From the IMG/VR virus record IMGVR_UViG_3300025070_000144, positions 1-31,394 of that record: a stretch of DNA of 31,394 nucleotides. One strand, given 5' to 3'. Below are positions 8,601 through 14,533 of the stretch, piece by piece. Source of the stretch: a virus. A program made the position numbers and the translations under genes. Each line of letters begins with the position of its first letter. The stretch's first letter is position 1. The notes beneath the pieces are model-generated. The model had not been told where the DNA came from and did no database searches. It worked only from the letters and a program-made list of their open reading frames with translations.

Positions 8601-9623
8601 TACCTCTAAAAGAACAGTTGGGTTTTCTGCTAAACCTAAAACCATACCTAAAAATCCTCCTTCTTCTTCAGAGGTTTTAATGTATTCTTTCATTTCAGCA
8701 GACATTTGATATTCGCCTGCTTGTTTTTGAGCTTCAATAAATTTATCTATTTGCTCATTAGATGCCATAGAACCTTTGAGTAATAAATCATTTGTGGCTT
8801 CAGCTACATTACCTTGTGCTCTGCCTGACATTACAGCTCTTCCTAAATCATCAACAAACTCACCTAGACCTATGTAAGTCACATCGTCAAATGTCTTTAA
8901 CGCAGAACCAAAAGCTCCTTCAAAAAAATCTTCTTCTGTTTCGTATCCTTCTAAAGTTCCAAATTTGTTTATCCAATCGTCTTGAGCACTAAGCTCTCTT
9001 TTAACTTGGTCTTTTAGTTCAGGAAACTTTTCTTGTACAACAGATTCTAAATCTATGTCGCTTTCGTTTATTTCTCCCTTTTCTACTTTTTGCTTTATTA
9101 GTTCATCTTTAATAGCTTTTTGTCTATTAAGTCTATTAAATATGGCATCTGCTTGATTTTTTCTAGTCTCTATATCTAAAGCAGTTTCTCCGGGGACTAA
9201 TGGTTCTTCAGGTGCAACAAATGTTTCGGGGTCAATCTCTGTAGGTTGAATTGCAGACTCTTCAGTTGCAGTCTCTTCAGGTCTTAAAGGTATGGGTGTT
9301 TCCTCTACTTGCTCGCCAAACTGAAATTGCTCAGGAGATTGTAAAACCGATAAAGTATCTTCGACCGGAACTTCCTCTGTAACAGATTCCGTAACGTCCA
9401 CCTTTTCCTCCAAGGGTATAGAGTCTTTTTTTTTTACATCACCTAATGAAAACTTAGATAAAAAATCTTCTTTACTTTTTGTGTAAAAACCATCTCTAAA
9501 AACTACGTTAAAAACTTTATCTCTATATGCTTCATCTTGGTATTGAGATTGAAAATCATCAAAAGATTTTGTGTAATAACCCTCTCTTTTTAATACGTTA
9601 AATAACTTCTGTAGTTCTTCCAT
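2619..9623 (-). CDS. Giant internal virion/polyvalent protein with ADP-ribosyltransferase-like domains
   Basis: A 2334-residue protein. The N-terminus has two copies of a 21-residue motif, residues 7-27 and 37-57, sharing [LV]FNVxxRxG[YF]YTKSxxDF. Gly/Ala-rich, weakly hydrophobic stretches follow (about 335-410 and 460-510) that could insert in membranes. Residues about 676-818 resemble the ADP-ribosyltransferase module of phage polyvalent proteins: LFHATS (His681), ELGIHLGT, and YDNKFEGEGDSYIVF (Glu803-Tyr809). A second, weaker candidate covers about 848-955 and ends EEQYII (945-950). Acidic Ala-Pro-Glu linkers flank both. A Lys/Glu-rich coiled coil (about 990-1120), a long helical region, two near-transmembrane helices (about 2039-2068) and an Arg-rich tail follow. 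I see no RNA polymerase DxDxD motif. Position after the 294 and 604 aa genes suggests the T7 gp16 role of an ejected protein delivered into the host cell. Domain calls are from pattern recognition and moderately uncertain. Confidence 0.7.
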   Translation of the reverse strand: MEELQKLFNVLKREGYYTKSFDDFQSQYQDEAYRDKVFNVVFRDGFYTKSKEDFLSKFSLGDVKKKDSIPLEEKVDVTESVTEEVPVEDTLSVLQSPEQFQFGEQVEETPIPLRPEETATEESAIQPTEIDPETFVAPEEPLVPGETALDIETRKNQADAIFNRLNRQKAIKDELIKQKVEKGEINESDIDLESVVQEKFPELKDQVKRELSAQDDWINKFGTLEGYETEEDFFEGAFGSALKTFDDVTYIGLGEFVDDLGRAVMSGRAQGNVAEATNDLLLKGSMASNEQIDKFIEAQKQAGEYQMSAEMKEYIKTSEEEGGFLGMVLGLAENPTVLLEVAATSLASMAANKESLDAASTTLQAGMAYGAGAGTTAGAALGGIGALPGAAVGTVTGFASAIPFAFGAASTVLEAGSKFSELLMEEVGDKPLNRENIKNMLNDKEAYKKIRNKAITRGLTVGIIDTAFGLIGGSVGAKMLSKGAGKGKVLAVTTGFEGTGGATGEALGTVAIGETPTWSDVGLEFFAETPGSAKTFIQSQIKATDPATYKINGNTVNESVIKDVVESMTPEELADSDINIENDKELSDKVQNKIVKGAVKEQISQAKPELNDATVDKIADLQMEADKLKDNKTQAGKRKVAELNEQMKELEDNPIEAAPEVEVKEQVTEEAAPEEEIELFHATSEDFTDFKVMGMTDGTTESPRMELGIHLGTKQQSENRAKTKNIPQDKKRLIKVRINPKNIVRVDDVGRWTLSKYRNILQDLGLISKERGIAKKEIKTFDDVLNVLNKNNIDAFVYDNKFEGEGDSYIVFDNQSLTKVTEEVAPEAKVELEQAKTPGEQITTTEEQTLFKGMQPKIKDGKPFSAHKIEKGEFAAADKKLASDYKGDKPLKKFTVPPGTTIDVVKVEDTNQPLSEVKKQEEKLIDNSDAQVVKLITRDARGTVEEQYIIKDDSILETAEDVVEEVAPEVEVTEEVKPEVKEEKAVPEVTEEESSLLSEMEDIDGQIESKQEEISIEQGDEKQEIARIDAEIKEVRASKIDKESKAERIDELKAEKSDYKDSQKSIIQDLKDDIKELKKEKRKAERKLKKISEKKPAVKVEPKEKKPKVVRKPKKEKAKILEGLEDVKNITDEDKLNIADRIIKLAKDGIKQISTEVKNLNQEGNITTKQMNSILSRLSRVNPLSETSISKFVDYMANVIKDANYSSKMSSLNSKRKIAKNTANKKAGILSNSINNLRKIFNTDASIIPESVLSDYESLVEMFGKKDAVVSLDKRAKVEEMASNIVKGLNEQYSTVPSLIEKYSKSDKGSTYNQTINSMRDEGIINQDEYDLMVKYKTEILSQTKKVEEKTEEQKQEERKKLIKEIGQIKANQDSINSLDTRLERDDANNFFKLLKTKGLENLSTYDLKNISKIADNINNGYFTSYAKKISTNISSNNKALNLANNSIKKAKPLPISKFISNVKSLLTNRKSTDEMIRRNPLKYIDNLFGDFKTTTIFDTVFKPIAEAYSRYKNQSDVTNIRIQNAQDKVFKSLGYDPNKFTLSSFKQMAYMIQREFLSNPDSKQVNSATDILNATIKKSKELKGFYDERDIQAFESILKDYTVDDVFDNEKLYDSFNKAEKESIDTLTDINQSMTPMAEYVSNIIYGEPIETLDNYISLNVLPEVKDAKKRGILESEAYKESLKPNTKSKLLIKRTGKPSAINMDVYSSVSNSSKKLLMDYHLSDTIRGTYKTLEDARKLIDSDSKKQLNTLNAIENAFDEALSNVLDTTFIETSFADDVLNYMTKTGYRTMLASAPRFVAELGSNLAFAAINSPTEFARGMKLAEFTSADNGSIIMDNVGSVNTSRIFGFDELSGKLVDSSLINKTQGREAGKMKGTVMNTLTKLVNKSAPIGKYDASLKSSYKAIEGVADKLISTPDKIVMQRLWMGTFDVEFKNITGKSPDFQKILKNDEAYMNENAKALDAAKKKADNKTTQTGATDNPFMGILKGTVKPNQSTLLKGYNVFNKFMTKFLHFEYAAARTGVYAMVGRGEMSRKQGAALLAAVTVRMTLYTVGMNLMTEIMLKISNEIFGDEIEDEELLYADEKSFYQELGQALASTFTQLTLGRDFGNAFKSIINAGVEWFNEEQLQFLRNGDYDPYKDAIQFNLFQKTGREGQSDLGDVIMKIGGPLTPFMKSIDFMIKQATAPEKTKADAVVRQNRERTDRLLLEIFGNLNMIPFYRDIKKMVYQDIYKDLTVAKKKAKIEKQAMEEKLMGYEDEKDMKTNDYSLWEVQFGPKSEGYDEKLAEKRLKNLQRRVNKIIKEGGDINYAPAFRKGKERPRRQTRSSRTRR
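6718..7659 (-). repeat. Repeated acidic linker (Ala-Pro-Glu-Val) in the giant gene
   Basis: The unit TCAGGTGCA[AG]CTTCTTC (plus strand) occurs at 6718-6734, 7144-7160 and 7603-7619, a shorter copy at 7645-7659, and a partial one at 9208-9218. On the coding strand it gives Glu-Glu-[Val/Ala]-Ala-Pro-Glu. The copies sit just before, between and just after the two ADP-ribosyltransferase-like domains, marking them as beads on flexible acidic linkers. Confidence 0.7.
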
Positions 9624-9633
9624 TATTCTATAT

Positions 9634-11448
9634 TTAGTCTAATTCTCCTGAATCTTCCTCTTCAGTAACTGACCCTTCTCCTTTTACAATATCTCTATAT
9701 GCAGCTTCATTTGACCTCATATATTTTTGTATCATATCGTTTACTGATTTTATATAATTTCTTGCCCTTTCATTTCTGTCACTAAACGGAATACGATTAA
9801 GGTCTCCTACTATTTTAACGCTTAAGTCTGAGCCTAAAATAGATATTATACCTCCATCATCATCTCCATCGTACTCAAATTCTATACCTGTATCTGCGTA
9901 TGCATCTTTTAATGTATTGGCAAAAGTTTCTGCATCATCTATTAAGTCTTCTTGGAAATTATTTTTTTCAGCTAAACCTGAAACATATTTAGATATGTCT
10001 TTTTTAAGTGTAGGAGCTTTAGTTACTTCAGCAAAAATATCTTCACCTAATAAACTAAACTTCTCTTCCTTGCTGTAATTTGCTTTTTTAAGTGCTTCTT
10101 TTATATCTCTCTCTCCAACTAATAAAGGACTAGCTGTTTCTATAAACTCCTGTAAAGTCTTTCCTTTGAAGTCTATGTTTCTTCTTACTATTTGTTGAGT
10201 TTCTGAATCTTTAATGTCAACATATATTCCTTTATCAGTTCTTCCTACTTTTACTGTAGGGCTTTTTGCATCCATAAAAAAGTCTCTAAAATATTCATCG
10301 GCTTCTAATACATCTGATTTATTTCCCGACCATAACTTTTTCATCATATTTAAGACATCTGCATCTTTAGCTAATTTACCCTTTCTTTTTAAATATCTTT
10401 CAGTATCAGCAGCCGATGTTCGTCTTTCTTTTTTAGCGGTTTCAGTAACCATAGTTTTGCTGTCAATCATACCTTCCAACACCAATCCTATACGTTCTTC
10501 AGCTATTTCTTTTTGCGATTCAGTTAACTCAGCACGACCTTCTTTTCCATTGGATATATCAATATAAATTTGCTTTTCTCTTTCAGCAGGGTCTTTAGAT
10601 AATTCATCTCTTTTTGTTACAACATCGTAGCCTCCTATATAGTCGGCTAATACAGATGATGTACTTAGGTCTGAGCTAAGAATGCCATCTATTAAAGATT
10701 TTTTTAGCTCTAAGTAATCACCTCTTTGCCTAATATCTGTTATGACTTCAGTTCTACCTTTGTTCCTGTAGTCAGGTGCTGTTGCTGTGCTTGTAATAAA
10801 TGTTGCCAATCTATCCGCTGATTTTTTAGCCTCTGCTTCAACATCAACTTTATTTACAAAGTTTTGAGCTAAGTTAAACATAGCCTGTGCACTCATAGCT
10901 CTACTTGGGTCTATAGTTGTTACACCATTCTTATCTGTAACTAACGGAGCAGCTACGATAGCACCCGTACTGTCAATAAAGAAATCATTCTCATTGAAGT
11001 TAGTCATATTAGATATATCTTCAAATATCTGCTGCTCAACCTTACCTGAGATATCTTCATCTAGTCTGTTTAGATGCTCTTCGTATAGCTTATTGTAATT
11101 ATTGCTTAAGTTAAATATTTGGTCTGCACTACTGTTCATTCTCTGAACCTTACGCATATATTCAGCAGGAGTAATTCTACCTGCCTTAAGGTCTTTATTG
11201 GCAGCCAACAAGTAAGAACTTGCGTTATCTGCTAAGCCAATTATTCTGTCGTTAAAGTCTGTATTGTATCCCAAGGGTGCTTCTTTCAATGCATCCTGAG
11301 TTTTAATCATTGCATCATCAAGAAGGTCTTTCTTAGCTTGTCTCTCTTCTCGTTCTGCAACGAGCATATCAGCAAAGCCTTTTCCAACTTCACCCCAATT
11401 AACATCATTCTCGATGTTCCTTTCTACATATCCAAATTTAGTTGCCAT
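9634..11448 (-). CDS. Predicted internal virion (ejection) protein, gp15-like position
   Basis: A 604-residue, mostly helical, acidic protein without signal peptide, Cys motif or clear membrane segment. It begins MATKFGYVERNIENDVNWGE and goes on with GKGFADML, an opening I associate with large internal proteins of Bacteroidetes podophages. The middle has helical repeats rich in Asn, Ala and Asp; a DDDDGGI loop lies near the C-terminus (about 535), and the last residues are acidic. It lies 3 bases after the 294 aa gene and 10 bases before the giant gene, so the three are surely co-transcribed. By gene order it corresponds to T7 gp15, a core/ejection protein that lines a periplasmic conduit. 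That role is inferred from position and composition, not from sequence identity. Confidence 0.6.
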   Translation of the reverse strand: MATKFGYVERNIENDVNWGEVGKGFADMLVAEREERQAKKDLLDDAMIKTQDALKEAPLGYNTDFNDRIIGLADNASSYLLAANKDLKAGRITPAEYMRKVQRMNSSADQIFNLSNNYNKLYEEHLNRLDEDISGKVEQQIFEDISNMTNFNENDFFIDSTGAIVAAPLVTDKNGVTTIDPSRAMSAQAMFNLAQNFVNKVDVEAEAKKSADRLATFITSTATAPDYRNKGRTEVITDIRQRGDYLELKKSLIDGILSSDLSTSSVLADYIGGYDVVTKRDELSKDPAEREKQIYIDISNGKEGRAELTESQKEIAEERIGLVLEGMIDSKTMVTETAKKERRTSAADTERYLKRKGKLAKDADVLNMMKKLWSGNKSDVLEADEYFRDFFMDAKSPTVKVGRTDKGIYVDIKDSETQQIVRRNIDFKGKTLQEFIETASPLLVGERDIKEALKKANYSKEEKFSLLGEDIFAEVTKAPTLKKDISKYVSGLAEKNNFQEDLIDDAETFANTLKDAYADTGIEFEYDGDDDGGIISILGSDLSVKIVGDLNRIPFSDRNERARNYIKSVNDMIQKYMRSNEAAYRDIVKGEGSVTEEEDSGELD

Positions 11449-11451
11449 ATA

Positions 11452-12336
11452 TTATTGTATTTCTATTGGTTTTATTGGTCCTAAATCACTATATCTATAT
11501 GTCCGTTTCTTTCTTGGCACATTATACATATAATTAAACATATCTTGTTCAGGAGGAGTTATAAAACCCATACCTTTAGACACTCCCGGATAAAAATCAG
11601 TTTGAGTGGTCAGTAGCGATTGGTCTACAGGCTGTATTGACATTATTTGTTCCTGAGGGGTCAATGGTATTTGTGGTGGAGGTGTTTGAGTAACATTATA
11701 CCTAGCTGCTTGTTCTGCCGTTGGCTTAAGTCCTGTAATTTCAATATCTCCTTCGGGAACAGTAGTTCCTGTTACAGGTGCTTTTTGCTTACCATACAAT
11801 GCCATAGCCTCTAGACCTGTCATTGCTGCTCCTCCAATACCCTGTATCCCTGCTTGTAGTTGTTGTTGTCTTCTTTCTTCTGCGTTAGCTGCTGCAAGTT
11901 GTGCTCCTGTAACTTCTCCTAAATCAAGCTGTGTTCCTATGTCACGAAGTCTTGACTCTTCTTGTGCGGTTAGGTAATCTAAGTTAAATAACTCTTGACC
12001 CATAGCTGATGCTATTTGTCGCTGTGCTTGCTGCTGTTGACCGTATATAGCACCAACCCTACCCATACCTCTATCGCTTTCTCTAAGGGCTTCTGTTGCT
12101 TGTGCTCCCGCTACTAATGCAGCTTCTCTTTCTAATTCATATGGCTCTTTTTGAATAGCCAATGATTCCATATAATTCTTCTCGAGACTCCTTCGAGCAT
12201 CTGCCATATACTTATCGGCAGTTGCTTCTGCCTCTCTTTGTTTTGCCTTTTGTTTTCTAGCTTGAGAAAATGACTGTACAGACCCGGCTAACTGAGAACC
12301 TACTGCTGCTACGGTTAATGCTGTTGCTAATGCCAT
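11452..12336 (-). CDS. Predicted internal virion protein, gp14-like
   Basis: A 294-residue protein. The N-terminus is an Ala-rich hydrophobic helix (residues 1-20, MALATALTVAAVGSQLAGSV) followed by a long Gln/Ala/Glu-rich helical region (about 25-165) with GQQQQAQRQIASAMGQ, then a Gly/Ala segment (IGGAAMTGLEAMALYG) and a Pro/Thr-rich, extended C-terminal third. This organisation is like the small internal core protein of podoviruses (T7 gp14), which enters the outer membrane during DNA ejection. It is the first gene of the trio 294-604-2334 aa and starts one base after the end of the GNAT-like gene. Homology to gp14 is analogical, based on architecture and order. Confidence 0.6.
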   Translation of the reverse strand: MALATALTVAAVGSQLAGSVQSFSQARKQKAKQREAEATADKYMADARRSLEKNYMESLAIQKEPYELEREAALVAGAQATEALRESDRGMGRVGAIYGQQQQAQRQIASAMGQELFNLDYLTAQEESRLRDIGTQLDLGEVTGAQLAAANAEERRQQQLQAGIQGIGGAAMTGLEAMALYGKQKAPVTGTTVPEGDIEITGLKPTAEQAARYNVTQTPPPQIPLTPQEQIMSIQPVDQSLLTTQTDFYPGVSKGMGFITPPEQDMFNYMYNVPRKKRTYRYSDLGPIKPIEIQ

Positions 12337-12337
12337 A

Positions 12338-12748
12338 TTATAATTTCTTTATCATTTCAGATGAGTAGCTATCTCCCTCAATATACCCTAACTTTTTGTA
12401 GACATCTATCAGTCGTCTATGTTTTATTAGAGCATATGAAAAAGATGCACCATTCATCTTACATATCTTAGTTAACGTATTAATTAACAACTCAATAGCC
12501 ATTGACCTATTTGGTTTCTTTCTGTAGTTTTTATTAGAAATTATCCAATCAACCCAACAAACTTCTGAGTTTGTTCTATATATAAAACCTGCACATACAG
12601 GAATGTCTTCGTCATAAACCATAAAACCACCCGTAGCATTTTCAGGTAAGAATGATTTTGGAGGTGCTGCCCAACCCCAATCTTTCCACCAATCTACAAG
12701 TATATCGTCATAGTCAGTTTCGGATAATGGCTTAACGTCAAACATCAT
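12338..12748 (-). CDS. GNAT-like acetyltransferase-fold protein in the tail module
   Basis: The product has the alternation of strands and helices of the GNAT fold: GGFMVYDEDIPVCAGFIYRT (paired strands), VDWIISNKNYRKKPNRSMAI (core strand and the acetyl-CoA pyrophosphate loop region), a helix, then a final FSYALIKHRRLIDVYKKLGY, the usual C-terminal GNAT ending (xxxYxKLGF/Y). The classical Q/RxxGxG loop is degenerate. The frame is open to a TTG at 12757, but the first ATG is at 12748 with another at 12745; I prefer 12748 because the TTG overlaps a promoter-like TATCTTTG box. This gives 136 residues. Flanking genes encode tail and internal virion proteins, so it may modify a virion protein or a host target, or be a non-catalytic structural relative. 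Fold confidence is moderate. Confidence 0.6.
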   Translation of the reverse strand: MMFDVKPLSETDYDDILVDWWKDWGWAAPPKSFLPENATGGFMVYDEDIPVCAGFIYRTNSEVCWVDWIISNKNYRKKPNRSMAIELLINTLTKICKMNGASFSYALIKHRRLIDVYKKLGYIEGDSYSSEMIKKL

Positions 12749-12754
12749 TGACCA

Positions 12755-12762
12755 CAAAGATA
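12755..12762 (-). promoter_or_regulatory. Candidate -7 box TATCTTTG ahead of the GNAT-like gene
   Basis: On the minus strand TATCTTTG (TAnnTTTG consensus) lies between the tail gene ending at 12769 and the ATG at 12748, with only 6 bases between box and ATG. Transcription would start at or next to the start codon, giving a leaderless or nearly leaderless mRNA. No -33 TTG is clear. Confidence 0.4.
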
Positions 12763-12768
12763 ATAAAT

Positions 12769-13599
12769 TTAAGGGAAACTTTTCATAACCTCTGACTCAA
12801 CAGCAAATAACTCAACCTTTGTATTTTCTGAATACGTTAAGTCAAATACTGCATAGTGACCTAATACACCGTGAGATTCAGCAACTGAGTTCTTGATAAA
12901 TAAGAAGGTCTCTATGTTTGATGGTATTGGTGTAGTCCCGGAAGGTGTTGTATCAATAACTACATTATTTACACCTCTTCTAAGATTTATATCAATAGCC
13001 GTTACATTTCCTGCATACACAGGCTCATTAGTCCCTGACAAGAAGTAGAAGTAATCTCCTACACTTAATATATTGCCTATCTGAACTGTTACCGCAAAGT
13101 CTATTGTAGCAGCTCCTGCACCAATAACTACTGTTGTACTATTACCTATTCCGTTTAGTGAACGCAATGAAAACTCAGGTAAAGCAGCAGGTGATGAACC
13201 TAACCCTTCGTTCCTAACAAACGCAAACCAACTCTGCTCTTTCTTCTCAAAGTAATCTGAATTTATAAACCCTGAATCTTGTATGTCTGTTTTAATAGTA
13301 GCTGCCCAACTATCGTCTCCCTCTAAATTAAGCGTTTTGAAGAGTTTATTCTCTAATGGTGACACATTGAATACACTTTCCATTTTAGATGGCTTAAAAG
13401 CCTCGTCAGGAGTTCCTACCTGAGTCCAAAAGTCAGTATAAAACGTATTTCTACTCTCGTTCACATTATGGCGGTAAAGGTTACCCCCTTTGAAAGTATA
13501 AAAATAGTTATTCATTCCTATCATCCAATCAGGATAATAGCTATAAAAGGATGGGAATCCCTGTACTCCTTCGTCATATGTTAATGTGTAGTTAGGCAT
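12769..13599 (-). CDS. Beta-rich tail-associated protein
   Basis: A 276-residue protein rich in aromatic residues and beta-strand patterns. The N-terminal part (FYSYYPDWMIGMNNYFYTFK, then GGNLYRHN, and later MESVFNVSPLENKLFKTLNL with EGDDSWA) is like the blades of a propeller-type tail protein seen in several phage groups. The second half (about 145-240) is a small beta domain with VGDYFYFLSGTNEP. It has no signal peptide or enzymatic motif. It lies 3 bases after the 305 aa gene and belongs to the tail block. Likely a tail tip, collar or receptor-contact component; the exact place is unknown. Confidence 0.6.
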   Translation of the reverse strand: MPNYTLTYDEGVQGFPSFYSYYPDWMIGMNNYFYTFKGGNLYRHNVNESRNTFYTDFWTQVGTPDEAFKPSKMESVFNVSPLENKLFKTLNLEGDDSWAATIKTDIQDSGFINSDYFEKKEQSWFAFVRNEGLGSSPAALPEFSLRSLNGIGNSTTVVIGAGAATIDFAVTVQIGNILSVGDYFYFLSGTNEPVYAGNVTAIDINLRRGVNNVVIDTTPSGTTPIPSNIETFLFIKNSVAESHGVLGHYAVFDLTYSENTKVELFAVESEVMKSFP

Positions 13600-13602
13600 A
13601 TC

Positions 13603-14520
13603 TTAGCAGTTTGCTCTTTGTATTATTATTCCGTTTGCATCGACCTCAATAAACTCTAATGCATTTATTTTATAAAACCCTTGTGGCAATACATTACTTC
13701 CATATGCATCTGAGAATACCCAATCATTTACGGCAGGGTTTCCTGCTGTTCCTGATACAGGTGCATTGTATATTGGTGTGTTTATTACACTAAAACCACA
13801 AGCCTGTATTTGAGTATTACCTCTAACTGATGACAAAAATGATGTAAGTAACACAGGACATTGTACTTCTACTGTAAATGATGTTGTAGGACAAGTTCCT
13901 ACGATATCAATGTTTATATTATTTGGAGATGCAGCTACCTTTGGTATAACCATAATGCAATCACCGGGTGCTGAACCTGAAGTTAAACTTATTTCTCCTG
14001 CTTGAGGCGTTATATCTTCAGTCAAACCTGTGTCTTGAAAACCTACTCCATCTTTATATTTATACTTAATAATATTACTATATGTTGTCCCTGCTGTAGG
14101 ACAAGTACCACCTGCTTGCCCAAGATAAGTATATCCACCCGATACTGTGCTTCCGTGATATCCATCAACAGGAGAACTTAGTTTATTATATAACACACCA
14201 TTATATGTAGCTCGTATACCATCGGGTATGAATACAGGGATAAACTTAACAATAATAGCACCTAATGAACTTCCTACATCAACATTAAGTTCATATACAC
14301 CATCGTTCAGTAAGCCTGTACCTATGAGACTACCACAAGGAGTTAAGCACTCCGGGCAGCTTTGTATAGGTCCTAGTATTCCACTAACCTGCTCTCTGCT
14401 TATACCACTCCCATCAGCATAAAATCCATCTGCACTAACAATGGTTAATGCAGCATTATCATATACTGTTGTTGAGTTAGATAGTGTTGTTCCGTTTAAG
14501 TAATGTGTAGTTAAAGGCAT
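13603..14520 (-). CDS. Cys-containing tail fiber/tip candidate
   Basis: A 305-residue beta-rich protein dominated by Gly, Ser, Thr and Asn. The opening (YLNGTTLSNSTTVYDNAALT, then DGFYADGSGISREQVSG) and a Cys cluster SCPECLTPCG (about residues 53-62) are followed by Ig-like, strand-rich segments with further paired Cys (TCPT, GDC, GTCPT, QCP, ACG) and a C-terminal Cys. This composition fits an extracellular virion fiber or tip. It has an A-rich leader (GTTAAAAAAAAATAAACT), predicting good translation. The gene immediately upstream in the operon encodes the 1565 aa hub, which also ends in a Cys-rich tail. Receptor binding is inferred from position and composition. Confidence 0.55.
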   Translation of the reverse strand: MPLTTHYLNGTTLSNSTTVYDNAALTIVSADGFYADGSGISREQVSGILGPIQSCPECLTPCGSLIGTGLLNDGVYELNVDVGSSLGAIIVKFIPVFIPDGIRATYNGVLYNKLSSPVDGYHGSTVSGGYTYLGQAGGTCPTAGTTYSNIIKYKYKDGVGFQDTGLTEDITPQAGEISLTSGSAPGDCIMVIPKVAASPNNINIDIVGTCPTTSFTVEVQCPVLLTSFLSSVRGNTQIQACGFSVINTPIYNAPVSGTAGNPAVNDWVFSDAYGSNVLPQGFYKINALEFIEVDANGIIIQRANC

Positions 14521-14533
14521 AGTTTATTTTTTT

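Noticed and set aside
2619-9623. Giant protein as a virion or crAss-type RNA polymerase
   Set aside because: No DxDxD or other polymerase catalytic motif found; DGDYDPYKDA near the C-terminus is not in the right context.
12749-12757. TTG start of the GNAT-like gene
   Set aside because: A TTG overlapping the TATCTTTG box is less likely than the tandem ATGs at 12748/12745.
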